A program made the position numbers and the translations under genes. The notes beneath the pieces are model-generated. The model saw nothing but the letters and a program-made list of their open reading frames with translations. It was not told the DNA's origin and made no database searches. 5,798 nucleotides of DNA from Candidatus Aquicultor primus (GTDB taxonomy: Bacteria > Actinomycetota > Aquicultoria > Aquicultorales > Aquicultoraceae): positions 12,016-17,813 of the forward strand of contig MELI01000108.1 of NCBI GenBank assembly GCA_001767575.1. The letters are read 5' to 3'. Positions 1-5,434 of this stretch are shown piece after piece (the stretch's first letter is position 1; each line of letters starts with the position of its first letter).

Positions 1-1
1 C

Positions 2-1747
2 CTACATCAAGCCCCGCTCGCGTATGACGAGGTAGACAAATTTCGGCAGCGCCAAAATCCTCTTGAATCTCGTTGGTTGCTGAGCGAACCGGTAGAGCCA
101 CTCCAAACCGGCGCCCCTCACCCATTCGGGCGCGCGTTTCACCTGCCCGGCGATGACATCAAAACTCCCCCCAACACCGACACACGCGGGTACACCGAGC
201 TGACGCAAATGCTCGGCAATCCATTTCTCCTGTTTGCCCATGCCCAAGCCGACCAGCAGGATATCCGGCCCTGCTTGTCTAATCCGCTCGATGAGACCGG
301 ATTCCTCTTTAACAGAGAAAAAGCCGCTCTCGATGCCGACGATATTGAGGCCCGGATGACGCTCCTGTAATTTTAGCGCGGCTTCTTGCGCGATTCCTTC
401 TTCGGAGCCGACCATATATATGCGGTAGCCCTTGCGCACGGCTACTTTAGCCATTTCCTCAATCATGTCGATGCCCGGAACACGCGACCGAAGCTTACCC
501 GCCCATACGATTCCGATGCTGTCGGGAACCACAAGATGCGCGCCCTGCAAGACCTTTCTAAACGCATCGTCTTTCTTGGCCATGACCATCATCTCGGCAT
601 TAAGCGTGACGATGAGGTGTGGTTTGCGCTCTTTTATAAGGTCCTCAATCGCTGCTATCGCCTCGTCCATCTCGAAAGCGTCGAAGCGAACCCCTAGGAT
701 GTAGCGCTCCTTCAACAGTTGTTTCGCAAGCAACGCGTTCTGCCTCGCTTTGCCGCGCGCCTCTTCAATCGAATAGCCCCAGTTACCGTCGAGCGCCAAA
801 AGCCGCTCGACTTCGGGGACGAGCCTTTGCTCATCGAGGTCGCGGCAGTCTAAAGGTGCGTGAGCACCGACGGCTTTGGAAAATTCGTCGACCTTAGGGT
901 CATAAGCTACCGGAAGAAACGGGATACCCTGGAGCGCGGCGAAGAGATTGGAGTGAAGGCGCATCCCCACCAGGACATCAAGCTCGCCGATGACACCCAT
1001 GACCTCCGCCGGCAATTCGATTCCATTTATGACAGTCGCGGGCTCTTTCATCCGCGCCACTATCTGCTCGGCCACCGAGTCGTCTCGCTTCGCATGAAAT
1101 GGGATGAATACGATGCTCGACCCCGTGCGCGCCTTGATACTGTCGGCGGCCGCCGCTACCCGCCCGAACTCTATGCCGCGCCAGGCCCGCAGGGCGAAAC
1201 CTACAAGCGGCCGGTCCAATCCCTTAAGCCTCGACATCCGTACCGGTTTGAGAAGGAGCGCCGGGTCGCCGGTGACGACCACTTCGCGACGGACTCTCAT
1301 CTCTTGCAGTATCTTTTTCGAGCCTTCGTCGCGTACCGCAATCACGTTCGCGCCCGATATCGCCAATTTGGTGAGAAATCTACTGAAATATCTGTTGAGC
1401 GGGCCTATTCCTTGCCCGTAAATCATTATAGGAACACGCTCAAGACGCGCCAGCAATAGAAGCGAGCAATAGTAGACTAGGCTTCGGACGCTGGTGACAT
1501 CTTGCAAGAGCCCGCCGCCCCCGCTGATAAAAAGGTCGCTCTTCTTTAAGGCTCGGCGCACCGAACCGACCGAGCGTGGAATAGCTTTGACTCCATACTT
1601 GGCCTCTGTTTCAAAAGGACGGTTCGAAGCAACGGTGATCTCAGCGTTGGGCACTTCACTCTTGAGCGACGTGACCATCGTCGAGAGTATCGCTTCATCA
1701 CCCGTATTGCCAAACCCGTAATATCCTGAAATCAGTACTTTTTTCAT
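2..1747 (-). CDS. csaB-tagA: CsaB-TagA fusion: polysaccharide pyruvyl transferase + WecG/TagA/CpsF-family glycosyltransferase
   Basis: A 581-residue bifunctional enzyme predicted to act at the inner face of the membrane in secondary cell wall polymer synthesis. Residues 1-345 are a CsaB/PF04230 pyruvyl transferase: GYYGFGNTGDEAIL (8-21), ISGGGGLLQD (74-83), GQGIGPL (111-117), VRDEGS (138-143), TGDPALLL (159-166), GMRLHSNLFAA (261-271), YDPKV (282-286). A helical linker at about 330-349 leads into a full WecG/TagA/CpsF domain (350-581): TLNAEMM (381-387), VPDSIGIVWA (407-416, with D409 in the position of the proposed TagA catalytic Asp), GLGMGKQEKWI (500-510), GVGGSFDVIAGQVKRAPEWV (524-543), GLEWLYR (547-553). 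The length equals the sum of the two usual proteins, so neither half is truncated. From family knowledge, TagA transfers ManNAc to undecaprenyl-PP-GlcNAc and CsaB puts ketal-pyruvate on ManNAc; joining them here is seen, coupling of the reactions is inferred. I chose ATG at 1747 (MKKVLISG) because AAGG lies 5 bases upstream; a TTG at 1768 would add seven residues that are atypical for the family. The stop TAG is at 2-4. It is divergent from the CAP gene. Confidence 0.93.
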   Translation of the reverse strand: MKKVLISGYYGFGNTGDEAILSTMVTSLKSEVPNAEITVASNRPFETEAKYGVKAIPRSVGSVRRALKKSDLFISGGGGLLQDVTSVRSLVYYCSLLLLARLERVPIMIYGQGIGPLNRYFSRFLTKLAISGANVIAVRDEGSKKILQEMRVRREVVVTGDPALLLKPVRMSRLKGLDRPLVGFALRAWRGIEFGRVAAAADSIKARTGSSIVFIPFHAKRDDSVAEQIVARMKEPATVINGIELPAEVMGVIGELDVLVGMRLHSNLFAALQGIPFLPVAYDPKVDEFSKAVGAHAPLDCRDLDEQRLVPEVERLLALDGNWGYSIEEARGKARQNALLAKQLLKERYILGVRFDAFEMDEAIAAIEDLIKERKPHLIVTLNAEMMVMAKKDDAFRKVLQGAHLVVPDSIGIVWAGKLRSRVPGIDMIEEMAKVAVRKGYRIYMVGSEEGIAQEAALKLQERHPGLNIVGIESGFFSVKEESGLIERIRQAGPDILLVGLGMGKQEKWIAEHLRQLGVPACVGVGGSFDVIAGQVKRAPEWVRGAGLEWLYRFAQQPTRFKRILALPKFVYLVIRERGLM

Positions 1748-1751
1748 AACT

Positions 1752-1756
1752 ACCTT
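1752..1756 (-). promoter_or_regulatory. Ribosome binding site of the csaB-tagA fusion
   Basis: On the minus strand AAGGT precedes ATG (1747) with about 5 bases between AAGG and the start. It supports the ATG over the in-frame TTG at 1768, which would place this motif inside the coding sequence. Confidence 0.6.
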
Positions 1757-1801
1757 AGACTGCAACAATCATGTCAGCGCTTCGTTCGACTCAATAATCT
1801 T

Positions 1802-1867
1802 ATCAAAAGAGGGTTCACTTTGCGCCCCTTTTTAGCGGCACCCTTAAAATAGCGGGGTGGTTTTGAT
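1802..1867. repeat. Inverted-repeat domain in the csaB-tagA leader region
   Basis: ATCAAAA (1802-1808) and TTTTGAT (1861-1867) are perfect 7-base reverse complements enclosing 52 bases. Inside, AGGGT (1810-1814) matches ACCCT (1840-1844). Read on the minus strand, GTGCC and GGCGC form a further hairpin within that pair, giving a nested structure about 55 to 120 bases before the csaB-tagA start. If transcription starts in the AT-rich core near 1910, this would be the 5' leader of that mRNA. The pairings are visible; an RNA role is inference, and I recognise no known riboswitch consensus. Confidence 0.35.
1823..1855. repeat. Imperfect tandem direct repeat (16 + 17 bases)
   Basis: Unit 1 is CGCCCCTTTTTAGCGG (1823-1838) and unit 2 is CACCCTTAAAATAGCGG (1839-1855). 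They abut directly and share CNCCC, an A/T core and TAGCGG. The placement between divergent genes would suit a regulator binding site, but the repeats also lie inside the nested inverted-repeat domain, so part of the similarity may come from base-pairing constraints. Confidence 0.35.
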
Positions 1868-1928
1868 CGGCTCCCAACTCCCATTAAAGTCGCTACCTCT
1901 GGAACCGATATATAACTGTAGCATTATC

Positions 1929-2014
1929 ATTCGCTTGCGCGGCGAATAAAACCGGAGCCGGCCGCACGAGTTTTGCAGGCGGCGCACATACCCAGAAAAG
2001 CATGAACGATTCGC
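1929..2014 (+). promoter_or_regulatory. Possible alternative-pairing leader element upstream of the CAP gene
   Basis: ATTCGC occurs at 1929-1934 and again at 2009-2014; its reverse complement GCGAAT lies between them at 1942-1947. GCGAAT can close a tight hairpin with the upstream copy (7-base loop) or a 61-base domain with the downstream copy. Within that domain GCCGC and GCGGC can pair near 1970-1982. The downstream copy ends about 12 bases before the GAGAGG ribosome binding site. Mutually exclusive pairing is typical of regulatory leaders. The arrangement is seen; regulation is inferred, and it requires a transcript starting upstream of 1929. Confidence 0.3.
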
Positions 2015-2026
2015 AAAAGACAAGTC

Positions 2027-2032
2027 GAGAGG
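2027..2032 (+). promoter_or_regulatory. Ribosome binding site GAGAGG that decides the CAP gene start
   Basis: GAGAGG ends directly against the ATG at 2033, leaving no spacer for that codon. It lies 9 bases before the in-frame GTG at 2042, which is a normal distance. This favours GTG as the start. Confidence 0.5.
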
Positions 2033-2041
2033 ATGGTTGTA

Positions 2042-2920
2042 GTGAATTTCCGGCCACGTATCGCTCTAATCACAGCGCTGATAGTTCTGATATCATCTCT
2101 AGCGGTGGGAACAGCGAGCGCTGTCAGCCTGACCGCCGACGAGCAGTACATGCTCAACCTCGTCAACAAAGAGCGTCGCGCAAACGGCCTAAATGCACTC
2201 GAAGTCGACCCTAAACTAACTTTCATGGCCCGCCGTTACGGCCAAGAGATGATCACACACGACTTCTTCAGCCATGATTCCCCGGTTTCGGGGTCTTTGC
2301 TCGACCGGGTCTTAAAATCCGGTGTCTCCGATGGATGGCTTCTAGCGGGTGAGAATCTCGCGGGCGCACCCTCGGTAGAGGCCGCGTTCAAGGGGCTGAT
2401 GGAGAGCCCGACGCATAAGGCGAACATGCTGGAGGCAAAGTATACTCACGTCGGCATCGGTGCGGTCGTTGGCGGCCCGTATGGTAAGATGTTCGCGCAA
2501 GAATTCATCGCCTATCCCAAGAACATGTTTTTCGTATCCCGCGACCCCAATTACGACCTGCTCGTCTACATCAACGACAAACTGCTCTGCGCCGACCCCC
2601 CTTCCTTTATCCGTCAAGGGCGCACGTTGGTACCGATTAGAAAATTCTTTGAAGAGCTCGGCGCTGCCGTAGTGTGGGATAGTGCGAGCAACTTAATAAC
2701 CATTGACCATAACGGCGTCAATATCCAGCTGGCTGTCGGCGACAACGTAGCTTTTGTCAACGGTGAGCCCGTCATCTTAGATATCATGCCATCGATGAAA
2801 GCGAGCGCGACCTTTGTCCCCTTGCGGTTCGTGGCCGAATGTCTCGGTGCTCAAGTCTCCTGGAACACCAACCTTAGAACCGTCACCGTGCAACTGCCAA
2901 TCTCATCCGATAACCCTTAA
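2042..2920 (+). CDS. Secreted CAP/SCP-domain protein (YkwD-like) with C-terminal copper-amine-oxidase-N-like domain
   Basis: A 292-residue exported protein of unproven biochemical role. An N-terminal signal peptide (basic NFRPR, then a hydrophobic run to AVGTASA at about 21-27) is followed by a CAP/SCP domain (PF00188) at about 30-157: LVNKERRANGL, THDFFSHDSP with H78, AGENLAG with E104, SPTHKANM with H125, and FAQEFI with E154. These are the four positions that form the cavity site in CAP proteins. Residues 170-286 form a copper-amine-oxidase N-terminal-like domain (PF07833): GRTLVPIRKFFEELGAAVVW, then FVPLRFVAECLGAQVSW, ending TVTVQL. Despite that name the domain is not an oxidase; it is a common extracellular module in Gram-positive bacteria, probably for wall or polymer binding. 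The start is GTG at 2042 by ribosome-binding-site spacing; ATG at 2033 would add three residues. Bacterial CAP proteins have been linked to cell-wall processes and sporulation, but no reaction can be assigned. It converges on the subtilase gene, 42 bases away. Confidence 0.92.
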   Translation: MNFRPRIALITALIVLISSLAVGTASAVSLTADEQYMLNLVNKERRANGLNALEVDPKLTFMARRYGQEMITHDFFSHDSPVSGSLLDRVLKSGVSDGWLLAGENLAGAPSVEAAFKGLMESPTHKANMLEAKYTHVGIGAVVGGPYGKMFAQEFIAYPKNMFFVSRDPNYDLLVYINDKLLCADPPSFIRQGRTLVPIRKFFEELGAAVVWDSASNLITIDHNGVNIQLAVGDNVAFVNGEPVILDIMPSMKASATFVPLRFVAECLGAQVSWNTNLRTVTVQLPISSDNP

Positions 2921-2962
2921 GAAGACCAACAACGTTTAACTTGAATCCACGGCTCGCCTAAG

Positions 2963-5101
2963 CTAATAAAGCGAGTTCTTGATAACCCGTGCCGCTTCCG
3001 CCCTGCTCATCGCTTGCTCCGGTCGAAAGTAATTCCCTGAATAACCGGTGATGACAGAGGCATTGCGGGCCGACATAACCGAAACAAACCCCCAATGCCC
3101 GGGCGATACATCGTTAAAGGTCGTTCCCGAGTAATCGAGCGAATAGGCCCCGCTGCGCAAGAGTATCGCAGCCATTTCCACGCGTTTTATTTGCGCCTCG
3201 GGCTGGAAGCGATTCTCCCCATAACCGCTAATCATTCCCAAATCATATGCCGCCTCGATATACGGCCAGGCCCAGTGCGCGGATGAAACATCCTTAAAGT
3301 AGCCGCTGTAAGAGGATTTCTTCGAAAATCCGAGCGATTCGACGAGCATTTTGACGAATTCGGCCCGGCCGACTGCTTTGGTAGGCATGAAAATACCTCC
3401 CGGATAACCGGCAAGGACTTCTTCCGATGCAAGCGTTTCGATGTCCTCAAATGCCCAGTACTCTATTCCCACATCGGAGAAGGTCTGTTTGAAGCAGGTT
3501 ATCTCGGCGCTTGCGGTATTGCCGTTCTTGTCATAAGCCTGCGCTTTTATCGTATTCTTCCCGAAGAGATCACCAGTAGTGACGTTGAAGACATACGGTG
3601 GCGCAGCTACAGTACCTTGCCGGATGCCGTTAAGATAGAACTCGACGAAGGCAATTCCGGCGCTCGCTGAACTCACGTTCGCCGAAACCGGCATAATCGC
3701 TTTGGTGATTTGTGTGTTATTCGCCGGGGAGACAATCGTTATCGCCGGCTTCGTGCTGCTAGCGCTTATCTGGACGGCTTTTCCGGCATTTATTCGCCCG
3801 TGTCCATAGTAGCGGTCCCAGCCTGCGGCGCCTAGGTCGTCCGCGCTCACGTCAATAATGCCCTCGACGCGTTCGGGTGTGAGTGCCGGGTTTATAGCGA
3901 GCAGGAGCGCGGCGAGCCCGCTCACAACTCCGGTCGCCATCGAAGTACCGCTATTCGCCTCATAGGCCTGTCCATCATAAGATTTTGACGCCAGGAAGGT
4001 CGAAAGGATAGATACACCGGGCGCAACAACATCGACATGCTGCCCGAAATTGGACTGGTGAATCCATGCGTCTTTGCTGTCTACCGCGCCCACCCCGATA
4101 ACACCTTCGTAGGCTGCCGGGTAGTTGGGCGTGCCGCTCCCGTCGTTGCCGGTAGCCGCTACGATAAGCGCGCCTTTGCCTTGCGCGTACTTGACCGCTT
4201 CGCCAAGTGTTTTCGACGGCGTCGGCCCGGCCAGGCTCATGTTGATGATTCGCGCGCCGTTGTCCGCCGCCCACATCAAGCCCAGCGCGATGCTCCCATC
4301 GTCGCCGAAACCTATATCGTCCAAGACCTTGACCGGCATTATCCTGGCCGTCGAGGCTATCCCCGCGACCCCCAGCGAGTTGTTGGTCTTGGCCGCGATA
4401 ATCCCGCTGATATGTGTCCCGTGACCGGCCTCATCGGTGAAATTGTCGTCGCTCCCCTGCTTCCCGCTGCCGTCGACAAAAAAGCGCTTACCTAAAACCT
4501 TGCCGCCATTGGCCGTATTTATTGCCAGCGAGTCTTTGAGGTCCTCGTGGTTCGGATCGACTCCCGTATCGAGCACCGCGACTTTTACCTGCGTCTGAGC
4601 CGATCCCGCTAACTCCCACGCCATACCCATGCCTATCTTGGACAGGCCCCACTGGTCGGCATAGAGCGGGTCGTTTGGTATAAAATCAGCGGCTGTCCTT
4701 CTGTAATTGGGTTCCGCGAACTCAACCAAGCCGCTCTCCATATAGCAGTGGACCGCCTCGTCGACCGTACCGCTCTCGATTAGCACGCGCGCGATATCTA
4801 GTCTTTTGATAATCGACAATGGGCGAGCGGCGGCTTCTCTGTGAAGGGCTTCAGCTGCCGCCTGGTCGACACCGGGCTTAAGGCGGACTAGAAGTTCGTC
4901 AGGTCTGGCGGCAACGGCAGAGGCCGCGCTAACGCGCTTAGCATGCGCACTCTCGCTCACGCCCGCGTCCGGCGTATATCCCGTGTTGCCTGCAGGGTTT
5001 GCCCCAACCGCCGCAATGGTCAGGTTCAGATAGGAGAGTATAAGAAAGAAGCTTGCGTAGAAAGCAGTCTTGCGCAAATTACCGCTATGTAGAAACCCCA
5101 T
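2963..5101 (-). CDS. Secreted SLH-anchored subtilisin-like serine protease (S8) with Ig-like domain
   Basis: A 712-residue exported protease predicted to sit on the cell surface. A signal peptide (about 1-35, hydrophobic FYASFFLILSYLNLTIAA) is followed by a fervidolysin-like prodomain (about 66-140, DELLVRLKPGVD through VEFAEPNY), typically an intramolecular inhibitor and folding aid removed on maturation. The S8 domain (about 143-445) has the full triad: D178 in VAVLDTGVD, H227 in GHGTHISG, S387 in SGTSMATGV, plus oxyanion Asn N319 in AATGNDGSG. Next comes a bacterial Ig-like domain (about 452-535, ITIVSPANNTQI to YDKNGNTASAEI). Three SLH repeats close the chain (from about 541, 601 and 661: FSDVGIEYWAFEDI, FKDVSSAHWAWPYI, FNDVSPGHWGFVSV) with TRAE-like motifs GRAE, KRVE and SRAE. 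Three repeats is the usual functional set for binding pyruvylated wall polymer, matching the CsaB-TagA product of this locus. ATG 5101 is chosen over the adjacent TTG at 5104 because AGGTGG lies 7 bases upstream. Substrates, possibly S-layer or wall proteins or nutrient peptides, are unknown. Confidence 0.95.
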   Translation of the reverse strand: MGFLHSGNLRKTAFYASFFLILSYLNLTIAAVGANPAGNTGYTPDAGVSESAHAKRVSAASAVAARPDELLVRLKPGVDQAAAEALHREAAARPLSIIKRLDIARVLIESGTVDEAVHCYMESGLVEFAEPNYRRTAADFIPNDPLYADQWGLSKIGMGMAWELAGSAQTQVKVAVLDTGVDPNHEDLKDSLAINTANGGKVLGKRFFVDGSGKQGSDDNFTDEAGHGTHISGIIAAKTNNSLGVAGIASTARIMPVKVLDDIGFGDDGSIALGLMWAADNGARIINMSLAGPTPSKTLGEAVKYAQGKGALIVAATGNDGSGTPNYPAAYEGVIGVGAVDSKDAWIHQSNFGQHVDVVAPGVSILSTFLASKSYDGQAYEANSGTSMATGVVSGLAALLLAINPALTPERVEGIIDVSADDLGAAGWDRYYGHGRINAGKAVQISASSTKPAITIVSPANNTQITKAIMPVSANVSSASAGIAFVEFYLNGIRQGTVAAPPYVFNVTTGDLFGKNTIKAQAYDKNGNTASAEITCFKQTFSDVGIEYWAFEDIETLASEEVLAGYPGGIFMPTKAVGRAEFVKMLVESLGFSKKSSYSGYFKDVSSAHWAWPYIEAAYDLGMISGYGENRFQPEAQIKRVEMAAILLRSGAYSLDYSGTTFNDVSPGHWGFVSVMSARNASVITGYSGNYFRPEQAMSRAEAARVIKNSLY

Positions 5102-5108
5102 CAATCGA

Positions 5109-5114
5109 CCACCT
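5109..5114 (-). promoter_or_regulatory. Ribosome binding site of the subtilase gene
   Basis: AGGTGG on the minus strand sits 7 bases before ATG (5101) and only 4 before the TTG at 5104, so it favours the ATG. Confidence 0.6.
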
Positions 5115-5154
5115 AAGCTACAACATGAATAAAGCTTCAGCTATAAATGTAAAG

Positions 5155-5184
5155 ATTCTAACATATATCGCAGTCCAATGGTAA
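5155..5184 (-). promoter_or_regulatory. Candidate sigma-70-type promoter of the subtilase gene
   Basis: Reading the minus strand, TTACCA (5184-5179, 4/6 to TTGACA) is followed after 18 bases by TAGAAT (5160-5155, 5/6 to TATAAT). Transcription would start near 5148, giving a leader of about 45 bases before the ATG at 5101. This rests on consensus matching in AT-rich DNA only. Confidence 0.35.
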
Positions 5185-5250
5185 GACAAAAGACGGGCCC
5201 AGGCAATAGGGCGCCTTCATTCTTAGTATCATGTTTACGTAATTTAATAA

Positions 5251-5279
5251 TTGAATTTATCGTCTTAAAGTGTTACCAT
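5251..5279 (+). promoter_or_regulatory. Candidate sigma-70-type promoter of the truncated SLH gene
   Basis: TTGAAT (5251-5256, 4/6 to TTGACA) and TACCAT (5274-5279, 4/6 to TATAAT) are separated by exactly 17 bases. A start near 5286 would give an unusually long leader of about 150 bases before the ATG at 5435. Consensus matching only; the surrounding AT-richness raises the chance of a false match. Confidence 0.35.
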
Positions 5280-5360
5280 GTCATCTGACATAGCTAAGTG
5301 CTTTATCTGGCACATACCGCTGTGAACTGGCGTAATCCCTTTTTCCGAAGTTTAGACCGA

Positions 5361-5383
5361 GCGGCCGTTGGACAACCGGCCGC
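5361..5383 (+). repeat. GC-rich perfect hairpin
   Basis: GCGGCCG (5361-5367) and CGGCCGC (5377-5383) are perfect reverse complements around the 9-base loop TTGGACAAC; an alternative register adds GTT/AAC closing a GGAC tetraloop with one bulged C. No T-run follows, so it is not an intrinsic terminator. It sits 51 bases upstream of the SLH gene start. Confidence 0.6.
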
Positions 5384-5424
5384 AAGGAAGACGACATACC
5401 GGATCCGAGCATAACCCCAATAAA

Positions 5425-5431
5425 AGGTGAT
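5425..5431 (+). promoter_or_regulatory. Ribosome binding site of the truncated SLH gene
   Basis: AGGTGAT matches the 3' half of the consensus AGGAGGTGAT, followed by 3 bases and the ATG at 5435. Because the match extends to the end of the anti-Shine-Dalgarno sequence, the aligned spacing is normal. It fixes the start of the gene that runs off the window. Confidence 0.65.
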
Positions 5432-5434
5432 ATC

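Larger units (their letters stand above)
1748..2041. other. Divergent intergenic region between csaB-tagA and the CAP gene
   Basis: This 294-base stretch holds no convincing gene; the short ORFs entering it are shadows. It must carry the promoters of both flanking genes. An AT-rich core at about 1905-1930 has -10-like hexamers on both strands: TATAAC at 1911-1916 plus, TATCAT at 1925-1930 plus, and GATAAT at 1928-1923 minus. None has a good -35 partner at normal spacing; the best is minus-strand TTTTAT at 1951-1946, 17 bases from GATAAT and only 3/6. I therefore call no single promoter. The region also contains the inverted and tandem repeats listed separately. Confidence 0.7.
5102..5434. other. 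Divergent intergenic region between the subtilase and the truncated SLH gene
   Basis: This 333-base region has no supported gene. The part next to the subtilase (5115-5180) and the middle (5221-5280) are AT-rich and carry a candidate promoter for each direction. The part next to the right-hand gene (5286-5434) is richer in GC and contains the hairpin listed separately. The middle also has an 8-base palindrome, TTACGTAA (5235-5242), just upstream of the plus-strand -35 candidate, which could be a protein-binding site but is short enough to be chance. Confidence 0.7.
5286..5434 (+). promoter_or_regulatory. Long, potentially structured 5' leader of the truncated SLH gene
   Basis: If the promoter at 5251-5279 is used, the mRNA begins with about 150 untranslated bases. 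Visible elements are a small hairpin CACA/TGTG (about 5311-5324), the strong GC hairpin at 5361-5383, TCCG (5344-5347) able to pair with CGGA (5400-5403), and CCTTTT (5338-5343) able to pair with AAAAGG (5422-5427), the start of the ribosome binding site. The last pairing would sequester translation initiation. I compared it by eye with c-di-GMP, c-di-AMP, cobalamin, TPP, guanidine and fluoride riboswitch consensus elements and saw no match. Regulatory function is inference. Confidence 0.3.

Noticed and set aside
860..1459. A 199-codon plus-strand ORF inside the csaB-tagA region.
   Set aside because: It is antisense to a strongly supported enzyme, its translation is rich in Arg, His and Tyr with no domain or ribosome binding site, and open antisense frames are expected from this codon usage.
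1901..1925. An ECF-type promoter beginning with GGAACC at 1901-1906.
   Set aside because: The -35-like GGAAC is present, but no GTT- or GTC-type -10 occurs at the expected distance.
1748..2041. CRISPR, insertion sequence ends or attachment site in the repeat-bearing intergenic region.
   Set aside because: The repeats are short, not regularly spaced, and there is no transposase, integrase or cas gene in the window.
4037..4495. A 152-codon plus-strand ORF inside the subtilase gene.
   Set aside because: It lies opposite the catalytic domain, whose motifs are continuous on the minus strand; its own translation shows no recognisable family.
5197..5212. A GCCC/GGGC hairpin followed on the minus strand by a T-rich stretch, resembling a terminator.
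   Set aside because: The stem is only 4 base pairs, the T tract is broken, and no minus-strand gene reads into it; it lies upstream of the subtilase promoter candidate.
5286..5434. A c-di-GMP or c-di-AMP riboswitch before the SLH gene.
   Set aside because: The placement fits such switches, but I could not find the conserved core strings of either class; only an unassigned structured leader is claimed.
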